The notes beneath the pieces are model-generated. The model ran no database searches. It saw only the letters and a list, made by a program, of their open reading frames with translations, and was not told where the DNA came from. A program made the translations under genes and the position numbers. A stretch of 64,000 nt of DNA from Nanosyncoccus sp963544575. Its GTDB lineage: Bacteria; Patescibacteriota; Saccharimonadia; Saccharimonadales; Saccharimonadaceae. Location of the stretch: contig CAUUFZ010000001.1 in NCBI GenBank assembly GCA_963544575.1, forward strand, positions 140,590 to 204,589, read 5' to 3'. Within the stretch, counting starts at the first letter, position 1; every line of letters starts with the position of its first letter. Below, one piece after another: positions 1 to 8,656 of this stretch.

Positions 1-1
1 T

Positions 2-922
2 ATTAGGGCAAGAATTAAGCGTGACCTGAGAAGGGCTATTGCCGATGCCGATAAGGTCATTGTTCGTGATCCAGGAAATTTTTATACCATCAATGCTAGT
101 CGTATTGCAAAGAAAATGCATAAACCTTTATTGGTTGAAGTTGCCAGTGATATTTATGATAGTTATTGGTTCCACGGAACTAAACTAGGAAAGATTGTGG
201 CAAAGTATTATGATGGCCAGGCTAAGAAAATAATACGTCACGCGGATTATGCAGCTTATGTGACAGAAAAATTTTTACAAAGTCGATATCCGTCAAACGG
301 TAAATGTTTAGCCTGTTCTGATGTTGAAATTCCTAATCCAGACAAGAAAATTTTGTCGGAACGTTTGGCAAAAATTGAACAGTCAAAGGATGAAATTGTT
401 TTAGGTACTATTGGTTTTGTTCATATTCGATGGAAGGGACAGCAAGACGTAATTAAAGCCATGAAGAATCTTAAAGAAAAAGGCTATAAATTCAAATATC
501 AACTGGTGGGGATAGGTGATAATTCTTATTTAAAAAATCTAGCACGTGACCTAAATCTTGAAAAGGAAGTTGAGTTTATTGGTGGTCTTCCGCATGACGA
601 GGTCATTAAATGGTTAAAAAATATCGATATTTATATACAGCCAAGTTATACTGAAGGCGTATGTCGAGCTCTCGTTGAGGCTATGTTTATGGCTTGTCCG
701 ACTATCACCTCCGATGGTGGCGGAAATATTGAGCTGTGTAATCCAGGTTTTGTTTTTCCAAGAGGCAATACTCAACAAATTGAAAAAACTCTTGTAAAGA
801 TGGATAAAGCAATGCGAGAAAAATACGCCCAAGTTAATTTTGAGCGCTCGGCAAATTATGCAAAAAATATATTAGACGAAAAACGCGACCAATTCTATTA
901 TCAATTTAGGGACGGAAAATAA
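2..922 (+). CDS. Glycosyltransferase family 4 (5' end outside window)
   Basis: GT-B fold retaining glycosyltransferase that probably adds a sugar to a lipid-linked surface polysaccharide at the cytoplasmic membrane face. The frame is open back to base 2 with good coding character, so the first ATG inside the window (116) is internal and the gene is cut by the window edge. The diagnostic C-terminal donor-site motif is visible as EGVCRALVEAMFMACP (E-x7-E type) around 650-710, preceded by the LVGIGD and FIGGLPHDEV blocks typical of the second Rossmann domain. The stop codon TAA shares its last base with the ATG of the next gene, so the genes are translationally coupled. Acceptor and donor cannot be told from sequence. 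Confidence 0.85.
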   Translation: MRARIKRDLRRAIADADKVIVRDPGNFYTINASRIAKKMHKPLLVEVASDIYDSYWFHGTKLGKIVAKYYDGQAKKIIRHADYAAYVTEKFLQSRYPSNGKCLACSDVEIPNPDKKILSERLAKIEQSKDEIVLGTIGFVHIRWKGQQDVIKAMKNLKEKGYKFKYQLVGIGDNSYLKNLARDLNLEKEVEFIGGLPHDEVIKWLKNIDIYIQPSYTEGVCRALVEAMFMACPTITSDGGGNIELCNPGFVFPRGNTQQIEKTLVKMDKAMREKYAQVNFERSANYAKNILDEKRDQFYYQFRDGK

Positions 923-1953
923 TGACAGAAGCAGCCCCAATTTTTTCAATTATTATTCCCGCATATAATGTAAGCGAAACAATTTGTCGGGCTGTTTCTT
1001 CTGTGACCGATCAAAATTTTCAGAGTTATGAACTGATTATTGTTGATGATGGATCTACTGATGACACTTTAAAAATTTGTCAAAAAATAGCTTTAGAAAA
1101 TCCTAAAATTAAAATCTTTTCAAAACCAAATGGTGGCGTATCGAGCGCCAGAAATTATGGGCTTGACCATGCGGTTGGCAAGTACGTGATGTTTATTGAT
1201 GCTGATGACACTATGTGCCCAGATTCTATTGACGCTATCTATAAAATTATAAAAAAGACAAATAATCCAGATCTAATTTTATGCGATGTTAAAACGAACT
1301 ATTTAAAGTCTGAAAATGACACTCAATTGAAAATAGAGAATTATCAGCAGCCATTTTCTACGAAATTTTCTGCTCTTTTGTTCTCTGAAAAATATGCATC
1401 TAAAAAATACAAAATCAACTACCGCTTTATGCGGATGCCAGTATCAAAAGCCTATCGTAGAGAAATTATAGTGAATAATAATATTTGTTTTGATGAAAAA
1501 ATCTATCGTTTTGAGGATGGATTCTTTAATTTGGCGGTTTTATTAAGTGTTAAGAATCTTGTTAGGACAAATTTAGTTACCTACGACTATATTAAGACCA
1601 ATTCTGGCTCTGGTAAGCCAAGAGAAAACATTATAAATGAAGATGCGTATAAAATTAAGACTATAGATGATTTTCTATCTAAGCAAAACATCTCAGAATT
1701 AAATTATCTAAAAAATTTTTACTATCTTGAATTACTCTGCGAGCATGTTATTGATTTAATTCGTCTACAAAAAACTTCATCAGAAATAAGACATAATCTC
1801 AAACAAGGTAATTTTCAAATTAATATTCCACTATTCGATTTACGTTACGCTAAGTTTAACAAGGTATTAACCTATGTTTTATATAAATTACATTGCTATG
1901 GATTATTGATCGTTATGTTTAGATTACGTCTAATGGTGAAAGGAGGATTATGA
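922..1953 (+). CDS. Glycosyltransferase family 2
   Basis: GT-A fold inverting glycosyltransferase of a polysaccharide locus. N-terminal residues show FSIIIPAYN, the nucleotide-binding LIIVDDGSTDDT, then GGVSSARNYGL and the metal-binding DxD equivalent MFIDADD near residue 95. At 343 aa it has the usual length for an EPS-type GT2. The last ~30 residues are hydrophobic/basic and may sit against the membrane. ATG overlaps the stop of the preceding GT4 gene by one base, and its own TGA overlaps the following ATG, so it is the second gene of a tightly packed operon. Sugar specificity is not readable. Confidence 0.88.
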   Translation: MTEAAPIFSIIIPAYNVSETICRAVSSVTDQNFQSYELIIVDDGSTDDTLKICQKIALENPKIKIFSKPNGGVSSARNYGLDHAVGKYVMFIDADDTMCPDSIDAIYKIIKKTNNPDLILCDVKTNYLKSENDTQLKIENYQQPFSTKFSALLFSEKYASKKYKINYRFMRMPVSKAYRREIIVNNNICFDEKIYRFEDGFFNLAVLLSVKNLVRTNLVTYDYIKTNSGSGKPRENIINEDAYKIKTIDDFLSKQNISELNYLKNFYYLELLCEHVIDLIRLQKTSSEIRHNLKQGNFQINIPLFDLRYAKFNKVLTYVLYKLHCYGLLIVMFRLRLMVKGGL

Positions 1954-3068
1954 TTATATATTTTCTCACCTTTATAATAGCTTTTGGTTTTGCGTTTTTT
2001 GCCGAAAAATACTACAAAAAATTACCTAAATATGTCTATGCACTTTTGATTTTTTTGGCCATTTTAATCCCGTCAGTATTAGCTGGATTAAGGGAATATG
2101 GTGTCGGTACTGATACCAAAGGCTACATTACGTACGTGTTTGAAAAGATGCAGAAAATTTCTACTATCGATCAGTTTTTTGACTATGTAAAAACTGCTGA
2201 TACGGAATTTTTGTATGTATTATTTAATTTTATAATTTCACGTTTCTTTAAAGATATTAATGTGATGTACTTCTTTATGCATCTCCTCTTACTTGCGATT
2301 ACGTATTTTGGTTTTGCTAAGCTTTTTAAAGAAGACAGAAAATATATAGCATTTTTCTATCTTATCTATTTAATTCTTTACTATAATCGCTCACTTAATC
2401 TTTATCGTCAATCAGTCGCAATTAGTATTGGTTTGTTCTCATATTTTTATATTATGAAACGAAAATTGATTATGTTCATAGTGACGATTTTGCTTGGTAT
2501 GGGATTTCATAAAACAATGTTATTGATGACCCCACTTTACTTTGTTTACCCATCCTTTACTAGTCTGAAAAATATTTCACATATTAAGTTTTTCGTAATC
2601 TTTCTCACTATTTTTGGGTTATCATTTGTCTCATACCCGATTATTAACGCCCTAATCGTCAATGGTATTATCGACAATAAATATGATGCATATATTAATC
2701 AGTTCGTAGCTAATCTTTCCTATTTTGATTTTATTATAAAAGTCTTGGCAATTTTAATTCCGGTGATTTTATACAAAAAGAAGGTTATGTCAGATTCGAC
2801 GCTGGTATTTTATATGCGCACCTATTGTTTGTCTCTAACGATTTTGGGAATGGCTTTTGTCTTCGGTAACATGCAACGCATTTCTTATTATTATGCATTT
2901 GCTATATTATTATTCTACAAAAGTTTACTCATGAAAATCGACAAAGATAAACGGTTGATGTTGTTCGTATTAATTATAGCGTGTCTCTTATATTCCTGGC
3001 TGACAAATGGCTTAATGGGCTGGAATGAAACTGTACCATATCGTTCAATTTTGGGAGTTAGTTTCTGA
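1950..3068 (+). CDS. EpsG-like polysaccharide polymerase, multispanning
   Basis: Predicted integral membrane protein of 372 aa with about ten hydrophobic segments. Near the N-terminus it carries REYGVGTDTKGY, the pattern of the EpsG family (R..VGTD...Y), followed by a long loop and FFMHLLLL; Wzy-type polymerases join oligosaccharide repeat units on the outer face of the membrane. Position between glycosyltransferases and a flippase supports the polymerase role. SD-like GGAGG lies inside the end of the GT2 gene and the start overlaps that gene by four bases (ATGA). Family assignment is from topology and the single motif. Confidence 0.75.
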   Translation: MIIYFLTFIIAFGFAFFAEKYYKKLPKYVYALLIFLAILIPSVLAGLREYGVGTDTKGYITYVFEKMQKISTIDQFFDYVKTADTEFLYVLFNFIISRFFKDINVMYFFMHLLLLAITYFGFAKLFKEDRKYIAFFYLIYLILYYNRSLNLYRQSVAISIGLFSYFYIMKRKLIMFIVTILLGMGFHKTMLLMTPLYFVYPSFTSLKNISHIKFFVIFLTIFGLSFVSYPIINALIVNGIIDNKYDAYINQFVANLSYFDFIIKVLAILIPVILYKKKVMSDSTLVFYMRTYCLSLTILGMAFVFGNMQRISYYYAFAILLFYKSLLMKIDKDKRLMLFVLIIACLLYSWLTNGLMGWNETVPYRSILGVSF

Positions 3069-4132
3069 TGAAAAATAATCCAATAGTTGTACGCGCATAC
3101 ATTAATAATAATTTGGGCGACGATTTGTTTTTGTATATTTTATCAATGCGCTACCCCAATCAAAAGTTCATTGCTTTTTCTCGCACTAGGAGTAATTTAA
3201 AACTGCCAAACTTACGTATAATTTATATTCCACGTTTACTTAATAAGATAATTAAAATTATTACATTAAATAAAATTGATTTAGCATACCCCAAATTAAA
3301 TCAGTACCAGACTGAGGTTTTGATCGGGGGTTCGATGTTTATTGAAGGCAAAAGTAGTGAAAATTATTTGAATATTAATAAAAAGAATTATTATTTAGGC
3401 TGTAATTTTGGCCCCTATCAGACGAAAGCGTATCTAAAAAAATATCACGAGATCTTCTCTAAAGTTAATGACATTTGTTTTAGGGACAAATATTCCTATG
3501 AACTTTTCCGCGATTTGTCCAATGTGCGAATTGCTCCTGACATTGTATTTTCATTGCCTGAGATAGGAGATGCACCATCATCTAATATTGAGCAGAAACC
3601 ATATGTAATTATTTCTGTCATGGATTTTGCTCGAAACGGTCTGGAGAAAAAAGAAGATGATTACCTGAAATTTATTCATCAAGTAATTAAAAAATTTATT
3701 AATCAAAAATATCAAGTTAAATTAATTTCATTCTGTAAAGAAGATGGTGACGAATTGGGTATTAAAAAAGTTTTGAATCTTAACTTTACGGATGATGAAA
3801 AAAAGCAGATATATAAATGCTATTATCGCGGTAATCTTTTTGAAGTTCTCCAGTTATTTAAAAATGCTAGTGCGGTAGTTGGCAGTCGCTTTCATGCTAC
3901 GGTACTAGGTTTACAGTTTGGTATCCCGACTCTTCCTATAATTTATAGTCAAAAAACTAAAAACATGTTAACCTCAATTAATTTTAGTGGGAAAATTTTT
4001 GATTTTGAAAAAGAATATAATATCGATGACTTTATTAATGATGAATTTTATTCACAGTCAAAAATTGATCCTCAAATCCATCTTGATGCTGAGGGTCATT
4101 TTCTTGAACTTGATAAGGAAATTAAAAGATGA
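3068..4132 (+). CDS. Polysaccharide pyruvyl transferase family protein
   Basis: Resembles the CsaB/WcaK pyruvyl transferase family, which puts ketal pyruvate on surface glycans. Visible signatures are the N-terminal NNNLGDDLFLYIL (usual form GDE), GGSMFIEG, the FRDKYSYELFRD segment followed by APDIVFSLP, and the C-terminal GSRFHATVLGLQFGIPTLPI, which is the family's hallmark histidine region. Length 354 aa is normal. One-base overlap with the upstream gene and ATGA overlap with the flippase put it in the same transcript. It could alternatively be a glycosyltransferase of the same fold, but the RFHA motif favours pyruvylation. Confidence 0.85.
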   Translation: MKNNPIVVRAYINNNLGDDLFLYILSMRYPNQKFIAFSRTRSNLKLPNLRIIYIPRLLNKIIKIITLNKIDLAYPKLNQYQTEVLIGGSMFIEGKSSENYLNINKKNYYLGCNFGPYQTKAYLKKYHEIFSKVNDICFRDKYSYELFRDLSNVRIAPDIVFSLPEIGDAPSSNIEQKPYVIISVMDFARNGLEKKEDDYLKFIHQVIKKFINQKYQVKLISFCKEDGDELGIKKVLNLNFTDDEKKQIYKCYYRGNLFEVLQLFKNASAVVGSRFHATVLGLQFGIPTLPIIYSQKTKNMLTSINFSGKIFDFEKEYNIDDFINDEFYSQSKIDPQIHLDAEGHFLELDKEIKR

Positions 4133-5538
4133 GTCGAAATAGGGAACTAATTAAAAATACCGTAATCATCGGCATTGGCCAATTTGCCACCAAGATTGTC
4201 ACTTTTTTGTTGTTGCCACTATATACCGCTTTCTTGTCTAAGTCGGAATTTGGTATTCTCGATATTATTCAGACGGTAGTTTCTTTAGCAATTCCACTGT
4301 TATTTTTTCAAATTGACCAAGCAGTATTTCGTTTTTTGATGGACTACCGAGATGGTGACAAACGTAGAGATAAGCGTACGCTTCTATCTACAATTCTTTA
4401 TGGTTCATTTTATTTGTCGCTTATTTACTCGATTATTTTCTTGTTAATATGTGTTATTTTTCGACAAGTCAACACGCTTAATATCTTAGCGTTTATTAAT
4501 GTCTTAACTTCAACTTTTCTGGGCGTGTTGCTTCAAGTTGCGCGTGGATTTAGTGACAACAAATCATTTACTGTTGCAAGTTCTATTAATGGAATCTTAA
4601 CTGCACTTTTTAGCGTAATATTTGTCGTGACTTATCGAATGGGGATTAACGGCGTATTGATCGGCATTATTCTCGCCAATATCGTAGCTGTGGTGTACCT
4701 CGTATTTTCTCAATCAATCACCTTATTTATGAGTCATAGTTCGGTGTCTAAAAGCAAATTAAAAGAATTACTTTCCTATTCTTTGCCGCTTATTCCAAAT
4801 CAACTATCTTGGTGGGTAGTAAATTTATCTGATCGTTTTCTTATTACAACCATGCTTGGGTTATCGGAAAACGGTGTTTATGCTGCTGCTAATAAAATTA
4901 GTGCCATCATTTTATCATTTACCAATATTTTTAATCTTTCATGGTCGGAATCTGCGGTGATCCACCAAAGTGATGATGATAGCCATGAATTCTATTCAAA
5001 AACTTTCAATACCGCTATCATGGTCTTTAGTCTGATTTGTTCGGTAGTGATTGTCGGAACTGGGTGCTTCTTTAAAATGTTAATTGTGCGAGACGAATAT
5101 GCCTCTAGTTTTTATCAGATTCCGATATTAGTTATTTCGGTCTTCTTTAACACAATTTCTGGATTATTAGGATCTATCTATGTTGCCAAAAAAGCTAGTA
5201 AAGAAATTGCGAAAACCTCAATTGTTTCAGCTATTGTGAATATTGTGGTAAATTTCCTACTAATTAAATATATCGGTCTATTTGCGGCCTCTATTTCCAC
5301 CTTGGTGGCATATTTAACAATGACAATTTATCGATATATTAATGTACAAAAGTATGCTAAAATTCACGTACATTTTAAAAGTATTCTGTTAGCTTTTGTT
5401 TCATTTGGCGTCGTAAGTTTTGTTTATTATTTACGAATTTTCATTCTTAACTTCATTATGCTAACCATAATTTCTTTGTTTGTCTTATTCTTCGGATATA
5501 AAAAAATAATAAAAAAGAAAAGTCAAAACCTTGCATAA
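4129..5538 (+). CDS. Wzx-type polysaccharide flippase (MOP superfamily)
   Basis: Multidrug/oligosaccharidyl-lipid/polysaccharide exporter family protein of 469 aa with roughly 12-14 hydrophobic helices. The N-terminal GIGQFATKIVTFLLLPLYT, then LSKSEFGILDIIQT, and the central SLPLIPNQLSWWVVNLSDR are typical of oligosaccharide-lipid flippases. It should move lipid-linked repeat units across the membrane for the EpsG-like polymerase. It is the last gene of the left-edge operon and is followed at once by a strong hairpin terminator. Codons are AT-rich like its operon partners, unlike the ribosomal genes that follow. Confidence 0.88.
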   Translation: MSRNRELIKNTVIIGIGQFATKIVTFLLLPLYTAFLSKSEFGILDIIQTVVSLAIPLLFFQIDQAVFRFLMDYRDGDKRRDKRTLLSTILYGSFYLSLIYSIIFLLICVIFRQVNTLNILAFINVLTSTFLGVLLQVARGFSDNKSFTVASSINGILTALFSVIFVVTYRMGINGVLIGIILANIVAVVYLVFSQSITLFMSHSSVSKSKLKELLSYSLPLIPNQLSWWVVNLSDRFLITTMLGLSENGVYAAANKISAIILSFTNIFNLSWSESAVIHQSDDDSHEFYSKTFNTAIMVFSLICSVVIVGTGCFFKMLIVRDEYASSFYQIPILVISVFFNTISGLLGSIYVAKKASKEIAKTSIVSAIVNIVVNFLLIKYIGLFAASISTLVAYLTMTIYRYINVQKYAKIHVHFKSILLAFVSFGVVSFVYYLRIFILNFIMLTIISLFVLFFGYKKIIKKKSQNLA

Positions 5539-5566
5539 AAAATCCGGCATCAAGGCCGGATTTTTT
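5537..5566. terminator. Bidirectional intrinsic terminator
   Basis: Stem TCCGGC/GCCGGA with a six-base loop, an A-run before it and a six-T run after it. It lies between the convergent flippase and uppP genes and can serve both. Confidence 0.9.
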
Positions 5567-5583
5567 CTAGGCGGATGGAAATT

Positions 5584-6393
5584 TTAAAAAAGCATTAAGC
5601 TTGCAAAAATTCCCACAGCTAAAATTACTCGATAAATACCAAAACTTGGAATGGATTTTTCTTTCTTGAAGTACTTCATTACGATTTGTAGTGCAATTAA
5701 ACCAGAAATAAAAGCTACTAAGTTTGAAAGTAAAAGCATGCCTAAATTACTGGTAATATAAGCTCTTGATGAACTCGAAAGTAACGACTTGCCACAGACG
5801 GCAATCATAATTGGCAGACTTGCTAAGAAAGAGTATTTAGCTGCCGACTTCGAATCGAGACCCATTACGCGACCAGTAATAATCGTTGATCCAGAGCGGG
5901 AAACCCCAGGAATCAAGGCAAAAGTTTGCACTAAGCCAATCGCCAAAGCGCGGCCTGGAGTTAAATCATTTTCATCTTTTAGTTTCGATAAATATGGTAA
6001 TTTATTCACGAAAATCATGATTAGCCCGACAAATCCCATCGCGAAGCCAATCGTAGCGAGGCTCGAGAAAAACGGTAGTTTCTCAATCACTTTCGAAAGC
6101 ACTAAGCCGATAATGCCAGCTGGGATTGAGGTAATCAAGATATTGAGTGCTAGCTTATAATCTTTCTTCACAAACACGCGTTGTAAAATTTCCCAAATCG
6201 TTTGACGGTAATAGAAAAGCAACGCAAAAAGTGTGCCAAAATTAATTAATTCCAAAAAGAAATGAAAATCTTCCGCGCGTCCACCCGCACCCAAAATACG
6301 CTGCGTGATTTCGAGATGTCCAGAGGAGGACACTGGGATAAATTCAGTAATACCTTGTACAAGACCTAAGACGGTCGATTCTAAAATGTTCAT
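5584..6393 (-). CDS. uppP: Undecaprenyl-diphosphate phosphatase
   Basis: Membrane phosphatase that recycles undecaprenyl pyrophosphate to the monophosphate carrier used for peptidoglycan and surface glycans. Signatures: GLVQGITEFIPVSSSGHL near the N-terminus (catalytic Glu and Ser region) and PGVSRSGSTIITG in the second repeat; eight or so hydrophobic helices. A longer frame begins at 6420, but I choose the ATG at 6393 because the family begins at this point and a TATAAT box lies at 6400-6405 on the minus strand, six bases upstream, which makes the transcript essentially leaderless. It faces the polysaccharide operon, whose carrier lipid it would regenerate. 269 aa is the normal size. Confidence 0.95.
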   Translation of the reverse strand: MNILESTVLGLVQGITEFIPVSSSGHLEITQRILGAGGRAEDFHFFLELINFGTLFALLFYYRQTIWEILQRVFVKKDYKLALNILITSIPAGIIGLVLSKVIEKLPFFSSLATIGFAMGFVGLIMIFVNKLPYLSKLKDENDLTPGRALAIGLVQTFALIPGVSRSGSTIITGRVMGLDSKSAAKYSFLASLPIMIAVCGKSLLSSSSRAYITSNLGMLLLSNLVAFISGLIALQIVMKYFKKEKSIPSFGIYRVILAVGIFASLMLF

Positions 6394-6399
6394 ATTTTT

Positions 6400-6405
6400 A
6401 TTATA
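6400..6405 (-). promoter_or_regulatory. -10 box of uppP (leaderless)
   Basis: TATAAT on the minus strand, six bases before the chosen ATG, so the transcript would begin at or next to the start codon. Confidence 0.7.
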
Positions 6406-6497
6406 GACTCTGGCCCCCATCTTTACAATCTATGAAAATCATGTATAATATTTCACAAGTATATTAATCATTAAATCGTTTTAAACAGGAAACTATA

Positions 6498-6848
6498 ATG
6501 CCGATTATCAAATCTGCAAAAAAGGCAGCTCGTCAAGCAGTCAAACGCACTGCAAAGAATCAACAGATTAAGAAGTTCATCAAGAACGCTCTTAAAGCTT
6601 TCAAAGCTAACCCAACTGCTGAAAATCTTTCCAAGGCTCAATCTGAATATGACAAGGCTGCAAAGAAAGGCCTCATCAAGAAGAATACCGCTTCTCGTCG
6701 CAAGGCTAGCTTGGTGAAAATCGCTAAGGCTTCTAATGGTGCCAAGGTAGAAACCACCGCTAAAAAAGCTACCGCCAAGAAGGCTACTGCAAAAAAGACT
6801 GTCGCTAAAAAGACTACCGCTAAGAAGACCACCAAAAAGGCTGCTTAG
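6498..6848 (+). CDS. rpsT: 30S ribosomal protein bS20 with lysine-rich tail
   Basis: Assembly protein of the 30S subunit. Residues 1-85 show the S20 core (PIIKSAKKAARQAVKRTAKN, KAFKANPTAENLSKAQSEYDKAAKKGLIKKNTASRRKA split over the helical hairpin). It is 116 aa against about 85-90 usual, because of a C-terminal tail of repeated (A/T/V)KK(A/T)T units that looks like a histone-H1-type DNA/RNA-binding tail. A TATAAT at about 6444 provides a promoter with a 50-nt leader, and AGGAAAC lies before the ATG. A strong terminator follows directly, so it is monocistronic. Confidence 0.95.
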   Translation: MPIIKSAKKAARQAVKRTAKNQQIKKFIKNALKAFKANPTAENLSKAQSEYDKAAKKGLIKKNTASRRKASLVKIAKASNGAKVETTAKKATAKKATAKKTVAKKTTAKKTTKKAA

Positions 6849-6849
6849 T

Positions 6850-6877
6850 AAAAAGACCTCTCCGGAGGTCTTTTTTT
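6850..6877 (+). terminator. Terminator of rpsT
   Basis: GACCTC tetraloop GAGGTC hairpin followed by seven T. Confidence 0.9.
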
Positions 6878-6898
6878 GATTTAGATTTTTATTCTAGG

Positions 6899-7001
6899 AT
6901 TCAGTGAAATCCTTAGAAACTTTCAGTAGGAAATTTAGAATTCAGCAAAATCCTTAGAAACTTTCAGCAGGAAATTTAGAATTCAGTAGAGCCTTTAGAG
7001 A
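6899..7001. repeat. Tandem copies of the holA 3' end
   Basis: Two 41-bp units (6899-6939 and 6940-6980) plus a third, partial and more diverged unit that is the real end of holA. Read on the minus strand each unit ends in a coding-like string closing with a stop: ISKGSTEF-stop (gene), VSKDFAEF-stop and VSKDFTES-stop. The two extra units are out of frame with holA, beyond its stop. Confidence 0.85.
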
Positions 7002-7617
7002 TCCTCAGTAAAAACCCTTCGAGCAGTGTCCAGGGCTCTTTACTAAAATCCGTCGACTTCACCAAGACATCAATCTTCGCTAATTCCTTCAGAATCGCCC
7101 GGGCTTTTTTGGGATTTTGCTCTAGTAAGTCACAGGCCTTCTTCGTCCATGCCCCAATCGTGGCATATGGATCATTATCCGCCTCGATTGCTTGCAGATT
7201 TTTTACCGCGCGTCTGCCATCCGTCATCGCTAAATCAAAAATTCGAAACACTGCATTGCGATCCACTACCTGCTCGGCAGCGGCAAAAGTTTCAAACCGA
7301 ATCTCTTTATTGGTTTTCGCGAGCTTCATTAATTCTTTATAAACTGCCCCACGCTTATCTAATTTGGTTTCAAGCAATACAATTTTATGTGGTGTATCAA
7401 TCAAGCTCGGCAGTTTCTCCACCAAATCTTTTTTCAAAAATAAATCCTTAATCAAGATCCGACGTTCTGCTTCAAAAAATGTCACACCCAGAAAAATCGA
7501 TTCTAATTCGGCTCGGTCAATATTATCCGCATCGATAATTTCGATTTTTTCACCCAAAATCATCCGAGCTTTTTGTTCGGCTTTTTTGCGATCTTCGCCG
7601 TCGAAAATATAAATCAT
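6976..7617 (-). CDS. holA: DNA polymerase III delta subunit-like protein (clamp loader)
   Basis: Likely clamp-loader delta subunit that opens the sliding clamp. The start YIFDGEDRKKAEQKARMIL, the region LIKDLFLKKDLVEKLPSLID and IVLLETKLDKRGAVYKELMK match the HolA pattern (short AAA-like fold without Walker motifs), and the C-terminal helical collar part ends in LLEGFLLRIS. It is only 213 aa against about 320-340 in most bacteria, so the collar domain is shortened. It begins eight bases after the mutM stop and is probably co-transcribed with it. Its 3' end is repeated twice downstream. Confidence 0.75.
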   Translation of the reverse strand: MIYIFDGEDRKKAEQKARMILGEKIEIIDADNIDRAELESIFLGVTFFEAERRILIKDLFLKKDLVEKLPSLIDTPHKIVLLETKLDKRGAVYKELMKLAKTNKEIRFETFAAAEQVVDRNAVFRIFDLAMTDGRRAVKNLQAIEADNDPYATIGAWTKKACDLLEQNPKKARAILKELAKIDVLVKSTDFSKEPWTLLEGFLLRISKGSTEF

Positions 7618-7624
7618 TTAGGTC

Positions 7625-8578
7625 CTAAAATTTCTTTTGACAGTATGGACAAAGGTGTGTGCCACGCCCCGCCACCTTAATTTTAATAATTTCCGTACCA
7701 CATCTTTCGCATGGTTCACCCTCGCGACGAAAAACTTTGGCAAACTTGGTTAAATAATCACCCTTAGTGCCGTCCGCTTTCACGTAGGTTGCCATAGTGC
7801 TACCACCTGAATCAATTGAATTTTGCATCACCGTGCGCGCACCAACCAAAAGTTCATGGATTTCTTCATCGGTCAAACTTTCCACGATACGTTCCGGATG
7901 AATTTTGGCAAAATAGAGTGATTCGTCGGCGTAGATATTCCCCAAACCACAGACCACTGTTTGGTCTAGAATCGTCGGCTTAATCAAAGCTTTTTTATGT
8001 CGCATCAAATTCTTTTTGAACTCTTCATCTGTCATATCCCACGGCTCTTTGGCGAGCTTCTTGATAAAAGGCTCATTTTCTACTTCACTAGTTTCTAGTA
8101 CTTTACAAAAACCAAATTTTCTCTGGTCATTAAAATAAAGGGTACCAATCTGCTCTAGTTCGCCGGCCGCAGTTTTATCGCAAATTTCAAACTCCACTCG
8201 TGTTTGTTTATTCGGTAAACCGCCATAAAAACTTTCGCTCGGATGTCCCCCCGAAAAGCCATCCTTATCAAATAATTCTGTCTTAAAATCACCTTGTGAA
8301 ATCATCTTCACAAAATCTTTTCCAGATTCGGTCCCTAGATTTCGATAAATTAATTGTCCGGTCATTCTCAGATGCACCATCATTGAAACGCCATTTTCAA
8401 AATCAAAAATCAAGGCCTTGCCAAATCGGCGCATGCCGCTAATCTTTTGTCCTTCGATTAGTTCTTTTGGTCCGTAAAAGGAGGAGAGGGAACTAATTTT
8501 GACTTTTCCCACAGATTTATGTTTAGTAAATTTCAAAACCCCCCTGAGGATTGTTTCAACTTCTGGTAACTCTGGCAT
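7625..8578 (-). CDS. mutM: Formamidopyrimidine-DNA glycosylase (Fpg)
   Basis: Bifunctional base-excision enzyme for 8-oxoguanine and formamidopyrimidines. The catalytic N-terminal MPELPEVETILRG (Pro2, Glu3) is intact; later TILDQTVVCGLGNIYADESL and the C-terminal zinc finger CERCGTEIIKIKVAGRGTHL followed by CPYCQ are present. At 317 aa it is about 45 residues longer than usual because of an insertion around residues 78-122, between the LRMTGQL motif and the RVEFEI strand. A TATAAT at 8585-8590 is six bases upstream of the ATG with no Shine-Dalgarno, so initiation is likely leaderless. holA follows after seven bases. Confidence 0.95.
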   Translation of the reverse strand: MPELPEVETILRGVLKFTKHKSVGKVKISSLSSFYGPKELIEGQKISGMRRFGKALIFDFENGVSMMVHLRMTGQLIYRNLGTESGKDFVKMISQGDFKTELFDKDGFSGGHPSESFYGGLPNKQTRVEFEICDKTAAGELEQIGTLYFNDQRKFGFCKVLETSEVENEPFIKKLAKEPWDMTDEEFKKNLMRHKKALIKPTILDQTVVCGLGNIYADESLYFAKIHPERIVESLTDEEIHELLVGARTVMQNSIDSGGSTMATYVKADGTKGDYLTKFAKVFRREGEPCERCGTEIIKIKVAGRGTHLCPYCQKKF

Positions 8579-8584
8579 ATCTCT

Positions 8585-8590
8585 ATTATA
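8585..8590 (-). promoter_or_regulatory. -10 box of mutM (leaderless)
   Basis: TATAAT on the minus strand six bases before the mutM ATG. Confidence 0.7.
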
Positions 8591-8656
8591 ACCGCGTTAG
8601 TTTTCCTTGCAACCCCAAGATGATTATGGTATATTTTAAGAGGAAAAGAGTCAAAA

